Shown piece after piece: positions 11,401-23,215 of a stretch of 64,000 bases of DNA. Both the position numbers and the translations under genes were made by a program. The notes under the pieces were generated by a model that saw nothing but the letters and a program-made list of their open reading frames with translations, had not been told where the DNA came from and did not search any database. Numbering within the stretch: the stretch's first letter is position 1; every line of letters begins with the position of its first letter. The stretch is from Molanna angustata. Lineage: Eukaryota > Arthropoda > Insecta > Trichoptera > Molannidae. Location: contig OY754968.1 of NCBI GenBank assembly GCA_963576475.1, positions 18,902,734 through 18,966,733 on the forward strand, read 5' to 3'.

Positions 11401-11772
11401 TGAAAAATTAAAGTAAAAATTCAAATTTTGATAACCCCTGACTAAAACAAAAATTCAAAATTCTGAATATAAAAAAATTGTAGGCCTATAACTATCTATA
11501 TATTCTGAAATTTTGGGCTCTGTAAATTGAGCGGATCAAAAGTTATAAGTGGGGGGGGACAGACACACTAAATGTTCTACTCCGAATTCCGAGTAAATCC
11601 ATATATATAACATATATGCTGCGAAGCCTGTAGGTTGGTGTTTTTTTTTTACTTCAAAGTTGGAAAAACCTTGAAAAATATAGACCCTGCATGCAAATCA
11701 CGCGTATCTTGGCTTGATACTTTGTCGATATGTTAAAAGAATAAAGTTCTTTTGAATAAATCGACAGTTGGA
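11401..11772 (-). mobile_element. Helitron-like copy 4, 5' part, minus strand
   Basis: Minus-strand start TCCAACTGTCGATTTATTC at 11772, preceded by A. It continues through the TACGCGTG, CGAAGCCT and GGCCTACAA segments to about 11401. It is truncated at its 3' side. Confidence 0.65.
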
Positions 11773-11779
11773 TAATAAA

Positions 11780-12035
11780 ATAGTCCTTGAAATTGTATGT
11801 TATCAAATAATAAATACATAACATTATATTATACAGTTTGCTTAAAAGCGTAGCATTAATTACATTTTTGTGCAGTTCTTGCAGTTTGTTTGCAAATCTT
11901 ACCAGAGCCAAAATTATATGAAACAGACATATTCAGTGACCTTGAAGTGAGATATATATATACGACAAAAGCGAATTATGATATAAAAATATTAATATAT
12001 CTACATAAATATGTATAAAATGTTTATTTCATTTA
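11780..12035. other. No recognisable feature
   Basis: AT-rich spacer with nothing I can identify. Confidence 0.5.
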
Positions 12036-12590
12036 TACCTAGTTATATGTAAATACATTTTTCTTTGTAGATTGCCAAATTATTCGACATATTTCTTTCA
12101 ACCATGCCATATCAAAACCCCATTTTCCTAGAGTATCCTTGGAGTAGGCATTTTCCTTGGAGTAGGCAGAGCGAACCGAACGCCAGACTCCTTTATCTTG
12201 ACATACATTTCTTGCGTCGTTCGCTTCCATGCATCGTCTCATACATGCTCTTCTTTTATTATTAGGTACATCTGCTTTCTTCAAAATCTCATTTATGTGA
12301 TTGTGCCGACATTTACTTGCACGACATCTACTTTTCGTTCCTTTTTTCTTATCAGCTTTTAATTATCTTTTGTAAGACGATTATCATTCATTCTTTGTAT
12401 GTAACCAATGACCATTCCTTAAAGAATTTATTTTCATCTTACTTACGACATCTCTTTCATACACGATTATCATACGACATCCTGTTATAAAATCCTCATT
12501 TCTAATTTTAAGTACCAAACATTCATCTTAGTGACCTCATTTCAACTGCGTCAATTTATTTTTACAATGTCATTTTTTTTATATCTACTT
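12036..12590 (-). pseudogene. LINE C-terminal/3'-end fragment
   Basis: On the minus strand the frame below 12284 reads N-K-R-R-A-C-M-R-R-C-M-E-A-N-D-A-R, then W-R-S-V-R-S-A-Y-S. This is the C-terminal signature of a LINE family with many truncated copies here. The upstream part (12480-12590) matches 14815-14935. There is an internal duplication of the ...CCTTGGAGTAGGCA segment. Dead fragment. Confidence 0.65.
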
Positions 12591-12734
12591 AACTTTATGT
12601 GACGTAGGTATAAACAGATATTTGTTATTTCTCTTCATACTTAGTTTACTATGAGTAGGTATAGGGTTCAATATTCTGGTAATATTGATGTTGGTAAAAG
12701 AAAATAAATGTCAAGCTGTTTTATATTCACTTTT

Positions 12735-12835
12735 GACTCGTGTCAGCCTTAATCAACCCACTGCTGTGTGAAGGCCTTGTTCTATAATTATCTTCCACAA
12801 TATCCTGTCCTGTGTTGACGTTTTCATCGAGTTAT
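12735..12835 (-). pseudogene. Short LINE remnant
   Basis: The minus-strand sequence resembles the last codons of a LINE reverse transcriptase (Q-D-R-I-L-W-K-I-I...). The plus strand has the CTGCTGTGTGAAGGCC motif seen at such 3' ends in insects. Confidence 0.35.
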
Positions 12836-12839
12836 CTAT

Positions 12840-13640
12840 CCTATGTATAGGTACTTACATTGTAAGAGTTATCTCGATAACTATCTACTCATGGATATCT
12901 ATGGATATATTAGGTACATACTTATTGTAGAGATGAACAAAATCGGTTTTGGTCATAAAGTATTTATATTTTATTTTATAGAATACAACAGCAATACAAT
13001 AATTGTAAGGCAAATAATAAAATACCTACATACAATTTATATGCTATACATATTATCAAATAAAAGCTCTAAGAAGACACTGTTTCTTATTATTGAAAAC
13101 TAATTTTATAACTATACAATTATACATAAAATCAATAACGGGTATTCATTTAAATAATAACAATAAATGCGTTCAAATACATTCAGACTGTAAAAAAATA
13201 TCGAATGAAGAAAGTATAGTCTTTATAGGAAGGGGACCAGAAAGAATTTAGAGAAGAAGAAAGGTTCAACGAATTCAAATTGATAATATGATTGATACCT
13301 ACTGTAAAAAATCTCCGAGTTACGAGCCATCACTGTTTTAAATAGGTACACGTTGCTGGTTCTTAAAAAACGATATTATAAGTAAGAAAGTACCTATTTC
13401 ATTTTGAAAACCGTTGAACAGCAACGAAAACATAGTAATTAAAAAAATCTGTTGAGCATACAGAACAGGGAATAATAGTGATTTTCTGTTCCATGGATGG
13501 ACATTATGTATTGTAAGGTCCATTTTATTTCAGGGGAGCTGTAGGACCGCAGAGAACATACTTAATCTTGGAACAAAAGAACGTAGAACAACATGAGTAA
13601 AAAAATCGCTTACAAAGGGATTCTAAAGAACACGTGCAGT
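12840..13640. other. No recognisable feature
   Basis: AT-rich intergenic sequence. Small open frames on both strands show no family I recognise. Confidence 0.5.
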
Positions 13641-13641
13641 C

Positions 13642-13735
13642 ATGCAAGCATCTGGCAATATGGTGATTTAAAAAGAGTCATATGAAATGGCCTTCTTCAT
13701 TTAGCGATAATATTTCAAGTTCCTATGCAAAAAAT
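13642..13735 (+). repeat. 95-bp dispersed repeat, copy 1
   Basis: Nearly identical to 28788-28880 (GCAAGCATCTGGCAATATGG... to CAAAAAATTA). The second copy is cut at ATTA by Helitron-like copy 5, so this copy approximates the empty target site. Confidence 0.75.
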
Positions 13736-13744
13736 TATAATATT

Positions 13745-14184
13745 ATTTTGTGTAGTATACATGTAATTATTTACAGTACCTACATAACAATCGTAACACG
13801 GTTGTCGTAGAATAATAATATAATAAAAGATTTTGATAACAAATATGTAACAAAATAATCAAATTGTTTTTTCGATTTCGGAGTGATCTGGAGAGTAATA
13901 TGATTATTTTTATCAAGACAATTTCTGCTTCACATTCCAAGACTTCTACAGGATGTGTTGAATCTCCAAGAACTGTATACCTACACATCACTTAGATCAA
14001 CTAACTGAGATATCTACTTCAAACGTATTAATACGAATTGCAATTTTAGCCTCATTTGAAATGCTTAAGCAAAAAATACTGGATTAGTCAGTTTTTAACC
14101 TCATTCCCTGCTATGACTAACATACACATTATCAAGAATACAATAATTATTCAATCGATTGTACTAAATCAATCTGACAATCGA
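13745..14184. other. No recognisable feature
   Basis: AT-rich sequence without supported genes or repeats. Confidence 0.45.
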
Positions 14185-14985
14185 TTACTATAATGGAACG
14201 ATCTTCCGAATTCTGTCTTTCCACCTTCTTACAACCCGGGTCTTTTTACATACATACCAACACATCATAACCCTCACAGGGTAGGCAGAGAGAACCGAAC
14301 GCCACATTCTTGACACACGTCGTCTCATTAATGTTCGTCTGTTGTTCACGCTTCTTAAATTTCCGTCTTCAGAATATCGTTCACACGGTCGTGCGATTAT
14401 TTTCTTGGGCGCCCCCGACCTCTTATTCCGTTCCTGTCGACGACTGACGAAGAAAACATGTATACAAATTATTTCATATTTACATACATACATACCATCA
14501 CGCCATGTCCCTTGCGGGGTAGGCAGAGAGAACCGAACGCCACATTTTTCTATCCTGGCACGCATTTCTCGCCTCGTCCACATTAATATCGTCTCATACA
14601 TGTTCATCTATTGCTCACACTTTTAACATTTCCGTCTTTCAAAATTTCGTTCATATGGTCGTGCCAACCCTTTCTTGAGCGTCCCCGACCTCTCATTCCA
14701 TTCCTCTCCGCTCTGTATATTTTCTTCGCTCCTCATTCATTCTCCCCATGTGACCAAACCATATCAATCTCACTTTCATTCTAGTAATGACATATTTCTT
14801 CATCTTACATTCTTTCCTTATGTCCTCATTTCTTACCCGGTCATTACATCGTTCTATTACAAATCCTTCTTAACGATCTCATTTCAACTGCATTTATTCT
14901 ACTTTCATGCGTCTTCTGCCATTATTTCATATTTTCTTGAGCATATTGCAAACTGTCCCCAACGTTATGTAGCTTCTTCGGAAGA
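14185..14985 (-). pseudogene. Two stacked LINE 3'-end fragments
   Basis: On the minus strand each piece encodes the family C-terminus: N-N-R-R-T-L-M-R-R...W-R-S-V-L-S-A-Y-P from 14250-14345, and R-G-R-S-R-K-G-W-H-D-H-M-N-E then M-R-R-Y from 14478-14760. Each is followed by a (CATA)n-like tail on the plus strand. The 14760-14985 part is the more upstream coding region. Stops and shifts make both inactive. Confidence 0.7.
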
Positions 14986-15069
14986 GTATAACGAACCCAA
15001 TTTCAAATAGGTGGGCGTCCTATGTAGACTTTTTAAAAAAACATATTAAATTAACAAGGGAAATAGGAA

Positions 15070-15365
15070 TTATAAAATTCTCTTCTCTTTCTCAGCCTTA
15101 TCTCATCCACTCCAGGACGAAGGCCTCCACCATCTCCTTCCAAACCGTTCTATGTTGTGCTCTTTAGCACCCTATTGACACTAGCATGACGGCTGATGTC
15201 GTCCCTCCATCTCATTGGCGATCTCCCAACATCTCTGGTTGTCTTCGGTGTGCATACTAAGGTGGCCTGCCCATCTCCATTTCAGGGTAAGAATACTGTG
15301 AACGATATGAAGCAGTTTTGTTCGTTGACTGATGGTGTAATTTCGCACCCTGTCTTTCAGACTTA
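15070..15365 (-). pseudogene. RTE/R1-type LINE C-terminal fragment
   Basis: The minus-strand frame reads L-K-D-R-V-R-N, then L-T-L-K-W-R-W-A-G-H-L, the conserved C-terminal part of many insect LINEs. It is followed by the W-R-D-D-I-S-R-H region in shifted frames. Degenerate. Confidence 0.65.
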
Positions 15366-15369
15366 ATTC

Positions 15370-16600
15370 CAGAAAAATTAACTAAAAGAAATAAAACATT
15401 CTGCATATTCCTCACATATCGACATGCCAACGTCAACTGTAGTTTTATTACAATAAAATTGAATTAAAATAATTCCCAAATAATTGATTTTGCACCACGG
15501 AGTAGGTATTATCATTTTCTTTGGATGGCATTTAAAAGATTGTTTTACACATAAATTAAGTCGGTTGTAATATTAAAAATAGCAGGTGTTAGATAACGAA
15601 TTGTATATACGTTAAATAAGATAGGTCATAAAACAACACCTTGGAAAAGCAATAACATGTGAACCAATTAACTTCTCGCGATACACATAAACTTATGCGT
15701 GTTTTGCTATGTTCCGATAATATAAAATATTTTAAAAAAGTCACATATTAATAAAACATTCAGACATTGCGTAAAATAAACAAGTTCAATATTATTGGAA
15801 TAATTTGCACATCCAGTTACAAACAAAATATACTTAAAACAATTACATAGGTTCAATTCAGATTCTATATCGATAAAAATAACCCAACCGTTCTTTGATT
15901 TATTATTTATAAAATTGCATTATTCTAATACTCCAAGAACCCGACCAATAAAAAGTAGCAGTTTCTTGTGTTCATATTATAATAACTTCGAATAACCTCG
16001 AAAGACATGAAAGAGATCCATAAGATTCCAATAAAAGAATATATAAGTATTGAATTAGTCCTGTTGAATATACCGGTTATACACCTTTTGCGAAATAACC
16101 GGAATAGGAGACAGGCAAAACATCTGATAGAGGTACAATGTATTAGTATATCAGTCAATAGTATACTTCTGCACCTGGTCAATCATTTCTCTTTGTTATT
16201 AAAACCATTTTTCATTAGTAGTTTTGATTTTCTAAGCAAAACATCACAAAAATGAATAAAGCAAGAGATTGATTGGGTACATTGACACAAAATATAGTTG
16301 TATTCAATAGAGAGGATAATGCCAATTATTTGTATGTATTATAAGTATTAACTATTTACGTATCAAAGCATCTTGTATAGACTCTTCAATAGTTTAATCA
16401 ATTCACATAATAGCGAGTTACATTAATTCCTTGTCACTCCAGTATAATAGGCACATGAGGACCAATCTTTAAACTTTTGGCATGTACAAAATCTAACTCA
16501 GCAGTTTATCACATACGCAGGACAATAATATACATACTAGAGACGATACACGGAATAGAGTTTAATATTATTTAACGAAAAACGCCTGACAACGGAAAAA
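15370..16600. other. No recognisable feature
   Basis: AT-rich sequence. Overlapping open frames at 15925-16255 on both strands have no recognisable motif. Confidence 0.45.
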
Positions 16601-16604
16601 ATAC

Positions 16605-16870
16605 AAAAGCTGTCCAAAACAGAATATGAAGTCGGGGTCGTCAGAGAAAAGGATGGCATGACCATGTGAACGACACTCTGAAATGGGGAAATTTAAGAAG
16701 TTTGAACAAGAGACGAATGTATGAGACGATTCTTAAATATTTATAGGGCGATGGGTGCATTTCAAGGCAGAAAAATGTGGCGTTGGATCTTTTTTACCTA
16801 TTCTTCATTGATCTTTTCTACCGTGAGGGAAATGGCGTGATGTGTGATGATTATGTATGTTTAAAGTCCC
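16605..16870 (+). pseudogene. LINE 3'-end fragment
   Basis: The plus-strand frame resembles R-G-R-Q-R-K-G-W-H-D-H-V-N-D-T-L, then a degenerate M-Y-E-T-I segment. It belongs to the same family as 14185-14985, in opposite orientation. Confidence 0.55.
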
Positions 16871-17059
16871 AAGTAGTAATTGAGTGGATGCACAGAGAAA
16901 ACAGTACCTAAGTAAAAAAAAATAGCATGACATATAGGTACTTTTGAGTTTCTTCCTCATGCTAATTCATTGCTGTGTATGAATGAGATAACAGTGAATA
17001 TATTTCGAATTATAGCATAAAAGTAGTGCATGGGCTTTGGCAAAAGTTTTGACACTAAA

Positions 17060-18178
17060 CTCTCCACAGTAGGTAGGTACCTACATAATTTGTGAATCAT
17101 AATTTTCTTTTTGAAAAGTTGACAGTCCCGGAATACGATTTTATGAATTCCATTTCTATTGTACTTAAATTCTATACTTAAACAAAACTGAAAAAAAAAC
17201 GTTTTTCCAAAACGGAGCATTTAGAAAAATTGATGAAATAATAATGAGAAGAAAATAATCATTAAGTAGGTATTTATGGAAAGCTGTTCTAAGCAAACAA
17301 GAAGATATTTCTTTCTTCGAGGAAACAGACATACAACGACTATAGAGAGAACGCTTGTAGAATGATGAAACTGTTGCTAATTGGCAATAATTCGATGGAA
17401 CTTAAATCTAACGTGGATATACAGAGTCGGATCAATGCCCTCTGGACGGAGTATAAATTAGAGAAAAATATCAAATCCAAATGACGATGGTCGGATCGGC
17501 GACTTTCAATTTATTGTAAGTAAAATAGGTACTCTAAAACGAATAAAATTATGTTTTTAGTTTGGATCTGAGACGATTCACAACATTAGTCCCCTAAAAT
17601 ATGGTAACATATTACTTATTAGGTGCGTGTTAGTCTCCCTAGAAGCAATATGAAATATAATAATCATTTTATATATTAATATTTTATTAAAGTTATGGGA
17701 TTATGAAAACATGATAAATCTTCAATGTCATTTGCTTTGATTTTCGAATGGCTAGGCTCTTATCGCATTCATGTCATTTCATGAATATGATGTACCTTTT
17801 TAGCAATTTGAAAATAAAAATAATAAATTTTATGTTTCCCGAGCTTGGGGTCACTTTGAAATATTTGACAGTTCAAAAAATTGAGAAGCACCGATCAGAT
17901 ATTCATCAAAATCTAATTTGGTCTAGAAGCGAATATTAGATATACAAATTTGCTAAATTTTAAAAGAATCGTATGAGTACCTACGTAATTTTAGTATATA
18001 ATCCATAAAGTATAATAAACAAGCCGAACATAGTACACAACACACACATCATAATATACATTGTGATGAAACTTTCAGAATAAATCTCACGTATCTCACT
18101 TATATCTGCAATAAAAAAATATACTTAAAAATTGTGAATTCATAACTCCCCACTATATCCATTTGGACTAGTGAGGAG
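17060..18178 (+). repeat. CTCTCCAC-family TIR repeat, copy B
   Basis: It begins CTCTCCAC and ends in the degenerate GTGAGGAG, with the internal order of copy A (ATTTTCTTTTTGAAAAGTTGACA near the start; the TTGTGAATTCATAACTCC block near the end). A SINE-tail-like piece is nested at about 17555-17675. More diverged than copy A. Confidence 0.5.
17555..17675 (+). repeat. SINE tail remnant (type 2)
   Basis: The segment GGATCTGAGACGATT...GGTGCGTGTTAGT...AGAAGCAAT matches the non-tRNA part of the SINE at 43385-43600 and the piece at 61390-61465. Confidence 0.5.
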
Positions 18179-18319
18179 TAAAAAACATATGTTATAAATA
18201 GTAAGTAGCCGCAAGCTTAAATGTGCACCAAAATAACAGGAAATGTGGTTTAATTTTTTTCGGATAAGGATTTCAACAATAGATTGAATATGATAACCAA
18301 TAATAGGGTTAACTATTTT

Positions 18320-18893
18320 ACTTCGTCTCTATTAAGATAATTAAAAATCTGTTAAAAAATATCTTTGACTCCCGACAGGGAAAAAAATCCAATGTTTGCG
18401 CATATGCAATAATAAAAATATTCGATTACTTACACATTGGTACAAGTAGGTAAATAAGACAATAATGACCTTATAAGTCTGGCGCAATTCAGGGGTGACT
18501 TCTATGCGAAAAATGCATTGTCACCTCAGATATAAGAATTGTAGCTTTCATTATTTACAAAAAAACCAATTCTCTCAATAGATGGCGTTACAACAAAATA
18601 AATAAAAAATAATAAGATTGTTGTTCATAATTTCACCCATAGATGGCTATAGTAAAAATTCCTTATTTTCAAGCGAAAAGAATTTCAGTATTACAATATA
18701 TAGAACTTCCAAAATTGAATTGATAGGGATCTCATTAAAAAGGCATAATTGGTGAACGTTGCGCATAAAGTGATCACGTAAACCAGCCGATGACAGGTCG
18801 TAAGCCCTGTAGGTGCCATGATTTCCCGGTTCTCCTACAGTAAATATTCCAACTTCGTCTCTATTGAGATAATTAAAAATCTGTTAAAAAATT
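18320..18893. repeat. Direct pair of a 42-bp repeat
   Basis: CTTCGTCTCTATTAAGATAA with its following AAAATCTGTTAAAAAA (18320-18361) recurs at 18852-18893, and the first part recurs at 43303. The intervening 500 bp hold nothing recognisable. Confidence 0.5.
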
Positions 18894-19043
18894 AACTATC
18901 TTAATTCAATAAAGTGCGGTGTTGATAATTCAAAACAAATCTTAGATAAGTACAGTTTTCGGCAAATAACGCCCCCATATACGACAAAAACCCTCAAGTT
19001 ATTTGCCGGAAAGTACAATATTGTATTAAGGCTAATTATTATC

Positions 19044-19089
19044 TTTAGAACAACCTAAATATTATAATAAATATTTAGGTTGTTCTAAA
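19044..19089. other. Perfect 19-bp stem-loop
   Basis: TTTAGAACAACCTAAATAT and its exact reverse complement, separated by an 8-nt AT-rich loop. No flanking gene explains it. A smaller inverted pair, CGGCAAATAAC/GTTATTTGCCG, lies just upstream (18960-19010). Confidence 0.7.
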
Positions 19090-19185
19090 AGCCAGAAATA
19101 TCTAGTATATTGGTGTGAAATCAGTAGGATCAATTATAGTTTATAATTTATTTATTTATTTACGGTAAAAAAAAAGAGTTGGCAT

Positions 19186-19356
19186 GATCACACAAGTGAG
19201 ATTTTGAAAGACGGTAATATACGAAGTCAGAATAATTGGAGAGTATGTATGACGCGATGCATTGATGTAAAAGAGGCAAAACACGTATATCAATATTATG
19301 TCTGGCGTTCTGTTAACATTGCTTACCCCAAATAGGGTAACGGTGTGATGGTATGT
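19186..19356 (+). pseudogene. LINE 3'-end fragment with (ATGT)n tail
   Basis: Coding-orientation copy of the recurrent LINE end: W-R-S-V-N-I-A-Y-P near 19310, then GGTAACGGTGTGATGG and (TATG)n. Confidence 0.65.
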
Positions 19357-20172
19357 ATGTATGTTTCTTGACGAATTTCATTTTATTTTTGTCGAATCCT
19401 TTTATCCGTAGTTGGTACATGGATTAAAATATAAATTATATTTTATAATTTCATAGTTATATTTTAATATGGTATGACTACAAAAGAACAGGCTAATTTG
19501 AATTGGAAATGTAGATTAGCATATATAGTGATTCATTGTATTTTTCATAAGGTGCTTAAGAATGCAAATATGTTAAAAGGAACGTATCTATGTATGAAAA
19601 AAATAATTTAGATACATAGAGACAATGTAATAATTCATTCAATTTATATTTGTTATTACATAAATGAAGAAATTTGTAAAGATTACTTAGGGCAGGCGTT
19701 GAGGTGAAGATACTAATACCTATCGTAAGAAATTCACTACAATGTTTCATCATCCAATTGATATAGGTACAATACCTTTTGTACAAGACACGCAAACACA
19801 TTTAATGTGTAGGAATAGGTGTATTATGCTTATTTATACAAGAACTTTGATTGTACACATTTATAAAATGAATATTATTTGTACAGCTGCTATACAAATA
19901 AATTGGAAAATTTAGAAATATAGAAACACGAAGTATATGTTGTTGAAATATGTAGTTGTAATACTCTCAATTATGTGACAATTCTTGTGCTACAGGTAAA
20001 ATATAGTTACAGGTCAAGGCTAGATTTGGATGCCGGTCTTCTGGATTTCCTCATTAATTCAATATGTCTCCAAATAATTCGGCAGAGTAGGAATGAAAAA
20101 AAATCACCCGAATGCGTCCCTGGGCGACGGCTTGTAATCTGAATATAAAATAATATTTAGTGATTCACGTAC
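19357..20172. other. Probable first intron of the SLC7 gene; no exon seen
   Basis: AT-rich sequence downstream of the SLC7 first-exon donor. No second exon with transporter similarity can be read here, nor in the rest of the window to position 1. Confidence 0.5.
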
Positions 20173-20464
20173 CTAATTCGGCATAACACAGTGCTCCGAT
20201 CATGGAAAGTACTCCAGACATGATCCACACTATGATAGCTTGGCCCGTTGAACCGGAGTATCTCAGTACACCTTTGGGAGACACGAAGATCCCAGCTCCG
20301 ATGATGATACCCACTATTATAGCCACTCCGTCCAGGAGTCCCAACTCTTTCTTCATTTTGATCTTCCCGTCCGAATCTGACTTCTTCATGTCACCGGCCT
20401 CCTCAGGGGTTCCCGTGATCACGATCCGCGGAGGACGCGACTCGGCTGCAGACACTTTCGCCAT
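20173..20464 (-). CDS. SLC7 amino-acid transporter light chain, first coding exon
   Basis: The first 97 codons of an APC-superfamily, SLC7-type transporter. Such light chains pair with an SLC3 heavy chain and exchange neutral or cationic amino acids at the plasma membrane. The start ATG is at 20464-20462. A hydrophilic N-tail (residues 1-40) is followed by [10 protein letters not shown] (about 41-50) and transmembrane helix 1 with [11 protein letters not shown] (56-66); this matches the family signature G-S-G-I-F. Helix 2 spans about 75-95, ending C-Y-A-E-L-G. The exon ends G|GTACGT at 20173 in phase 1. It most resembles the y+L/LAT group (Drosophila JhI-21, minidiscs, genderblind), but subfamily cannot be fixed from this exon. 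The remaining exons must lie beyond a long first intron, mostly or wholly outside the window. Confidence 0.88.
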
Positions 20465-21300
20465 AGCAGAACTTTCACACTTGGATTAATTAAGATACAA
20501 CACAAAAGACCAATATGTCATACACTAATATAATATGTCCCGTCCCTATTATCGCCGCTGTCGTTAGAGGACAGTGTAACAGTGCCAAAACGTAAACATT
20601 CCGACAGGAAGTTAAGAGATCGAAGAACGGCAACTTCCCGCGCTGACCGCTTCGAGAGAACAGTCAACAAATGCAACTACCACGCACTACGACCACGACA
20701 ACAATGAACGGTTATCGCGGTGGCGGTCACCACGTGGAGTGTTCGGCTCTGTTATGTTCGGCTTGGTTCGACTTACCGTTCAGCCGTACACTCGGGAGAT
20801 AACGCACCGGACACAATCACAATCACAATTTACGCGATACATTTCGCCGATAATAACACTAACACAGCACTTTCTTATAACAATTTCGTCAATATATGTA
20901 CACGCGCCGATCATCGCTAAGAATGCGCGCTGTGTACAATTTCCTCGCGTGAAACATTAAAATACGTTCAGCCGGATCGAGATTATAATACCCTCGGTGT
21001 TAATTTTAAGCGAATATCCGTCGGAGGCAAATAATTGAACATTCGTAGCAGAGGCGGAATAGAGTCCGCATACTTTTAATATACGTCTGTTTATCGTTAA
21101 TCTCGCGTTCGCGTTTCTTAAGAATAAGTTACGATAAATTAAACGAGTAACGTTTGATTTGATTGTTAAATCCGAATTCATCAGAAGAAGGTAGCGGTAT
21201 GGGAGGAGACGCGACGGTTGAAAACGGGCAAATCACGACGGTGACAGCTGTTATTCCCGTGTCCTATCTCAGTCAACTCTGGCGCATGCAAATAATTCCA
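20465..21300 (-). promoter_or_regulatory. 5'UTR and promoter region of the SLC7 gene
   Basis: Noticeably richer in GC and CpG than its surroundings (for example CGCGGTGGCGG near 20718 and GACGCGACGG near 21209), and directly upstream of the SLC7 start. No TATA box or initiator can be assigned with confidence. Confidence 0.5.
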
Positions 21301-21849
21301 TCGGTCCTATGAATGAGAGAGGACAAAAGCGATTAGGTCGCAGGACCTCTATAACCACATTGTACTATACAGACAACTACAGACGATTATCAGCCTTGTG
21401 ATATGTACCCAATAAATTTATTTTCGTTTGCAAGGGTGACCATGCAGGTTGATACCAAAAGAACAATATCAGAGGTAAAAAACATTTTATGTCGATTTAT
21501 CAAATGCTTTTATTCCAAGCATACAAAATTTAAAATATGTGGTATTGGAATTATATGGGGTAACCGCATTACAAGTAACTTATCCAAGCTCAATTTATAA
21601 TGCAACGTTCACGTTCATGAGCCCGAGCCGAAATAACTTTATTATGTAAAAAATATTCTATGGTTAACAATTGCCCAAAATATTGAAATATGTATTGAAT
21701 CAGATTTATAAAATAAATAGTGTTTTTTTTTTCATCGATATAAAATTAATTTTTGAAACACCTTGATTTGAATCCTTTCCACTCGTCATCATAAAATAAC
21801 AACATTAGAAAATAGACGTACCATTGCATACATGACATATCTACTTATA
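21300..21849. other. No recognisable feature
   Basis: AT-rich sequence upstream of the SLC7 promoter region; no gene or repeat assigned. Confidence 0.4.
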
Positions 21850-22010
21850 AAATTATTGATGGTGCCGTTAACTCTTGAGTCTCTTGTTGGGAGTCCTCCC
21901 ATAAATTATCCCTCTCGTAATACTAGAAAAAATCTAACTTTCAGATTGCCTCTCTGCAGAACTCATCATCTCCAAAATTTATTCACCCAAAGGGCATGTA
22001 ACATATAGGT
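21850..22010 (+). pseudogene. Jockey-type LINE C-terminal remnant
   Basis: The frame reads L-E-S-L-V-G-S-P-P-I-N-Y-P-S-R-N-T-R, then F-T-Q-R-A-C-N. This corresponds to the C-terminal R-S-N-T...K-R-A-C-N-F-Y-N region of the LINE at 6-9 kb. Confidence 0.6.
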
Positions 22011-22078
22011 ACCTAAAAAGTTTTTTGATAATAAAAAGAATGTTGATATTTTTAGATACCTATACTATATAAAATAAA

Positions 22079-22278
22079 CGACCGCCGTGGAACAGTTGGT
22101 AAGTCGTTCGGTTTCTGTGCGGGCATCCAGGGTGCGATTCCCAGCAGAGGAGAAATTTATTTCTCACGCAAATATTGCTTCTCTGGGCTGGAAACACTAG
22201 TTAGCTGGAAGAAATTGTCTTTCGGAAATAAACTCGCAACTTGCGCAGGGTATAAGGAAGTGTTCATTATTATTATTA
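22079..22278 (+). repeat. tRNA-derived SINE, type 1
   Basis: The tRNA-related head has an A box (GGAACAGTTGG) and a B box (GGTGCGATTCCC). A non-tRNA body (GCTTCTCTGGGCTGGAAACAC) and tail (CTTGCGCAGGGTATAAGGAAG) follow, ending in (ATT)n. A second copy is at 33895-34090; tail-only pieces are at 5176 and 42439. There is no acceptor-stem pairing, so this is not a tRNA gene. Confidence 0.85.
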
Positions 22279-22333
22279 AAATATAAAAATGCCTTTATAC
22301 GTTGCAGCTATTTCCTTGTGACACATTTTAACT

Positions 22334-22507
22334 AATATAATTAAAATAAATATCTTAGTGTCAACCATATTTGAGTATTTTTATCTCAACTAGTTTCGGA
22401 GACGTAAAACAGCTTCTTCGTCTGGACAGACTTATACCTATATATTATATACTAGTTGACATAATAACGTGGTTGACACTAAGATATTTATTTATTTTAA
22501 TTATATT
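22334..22507. repeat. Inverted-repeat element with degenerate hammerhead-like core
   Basis: Arms of about 35 bp (TTAGTGTCAACCA at the left, TGGTTGACACTAA at the right) surround a centre that on the minus strand carries CAGACGA and CCGAAACTAGTTGAGATAAA. The GAAAC-short loop-GTT-AT-rich arrangement resembles the other inverted elements here, but the CUGANGA box has a mismatch and stem II does not form well. Confidence 0.5.
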
Positions 22508-22639
22508 ATAAAAATACTATTTCAGAAAACCTTGGAAGTTTATGGTAGCTGATTCCTGCTTTATTCAGTTAGACTGCGAATGCCAAAACCTTCATTTCCC
22601 TCTTTTTGTCCTTTTTCTTCTTCTGAATTTTCAGTACTT

Positions 22640-23150
22640 TCCTTCTTCTTCTTCTTCGATGGCACTACATCCCAAGTCGAGCCTTGGCCTCCTTTAACTT
22701 TTGCCTCCAACCCCGTCTGTCTTCAGCTGCCGTCCTCCAGTTTGTAACACTCAAGAGCTGCGCTGCATCCCTCCTCACCTCGCAACCTGGGTCTTCCTAT
22801 TTTCCTTCTTCCTCCTGGATGGCCAGTCATAATTCTCTTAGGAATTCGCATATTTGGCATACTCTGAACATGTCCAGCCCATCTCAATCTTGATAGTCTT
22901 ATATGTGTTGAGATACTGGGTGATTCATATATTCTCCATCTTTCCCTAGACCGCATATGCGGCAGAGAACTTTCCTCTCAAATATGTCCAAAGCTTCAGC
23001 GAATTTTATTGTAAGTGTCAACGACTCGCACCCGTATGTAACTACAGTCCTAAATATTGTCTTATATAGGAATATTTTGGTTTTCCTATGGACAAACACT
23101 GGCACCAAGGAGAAGTATGTCCTGTTACCTCTGTACTTACTTACTAATTT
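22640..23150 (-). pseudogene. LINE reverse-transcriptase C-terminal fragment
   Basis: On the minus strand, T-V-V-T-Y-G-C-E-S-L-T-L-T, then L-D-I-F-E-R-K-V-L-C-R-I-C-G, are in one frame. I-R-L-S-R-L-R-W-A-G-H-V and P-G-G-R-R-K-I-G-R-P-R-L-R are in another. These are the conserved C-terminal motifs of R1/RTE-type LINEs. It ends in a (GAA)n tail near 22640. One frameshift near 22940 and several substitutions make it a dead 3' end. Confidence 0.8.
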
Positions 23151-23215
23151 TTAATAGTTATTGTTTTTTATACTGCGCAGCTTAAAAAAATAATGTAATA
23201 TCTGCAAACAAAATT

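Noticed and set aside
20110..20150. Possible second, tiny SLC7 exon with AG and GT borders on the minus strand
   Set aside because: The translated sequence does not match the conserved region expected after the first exon in any frame.
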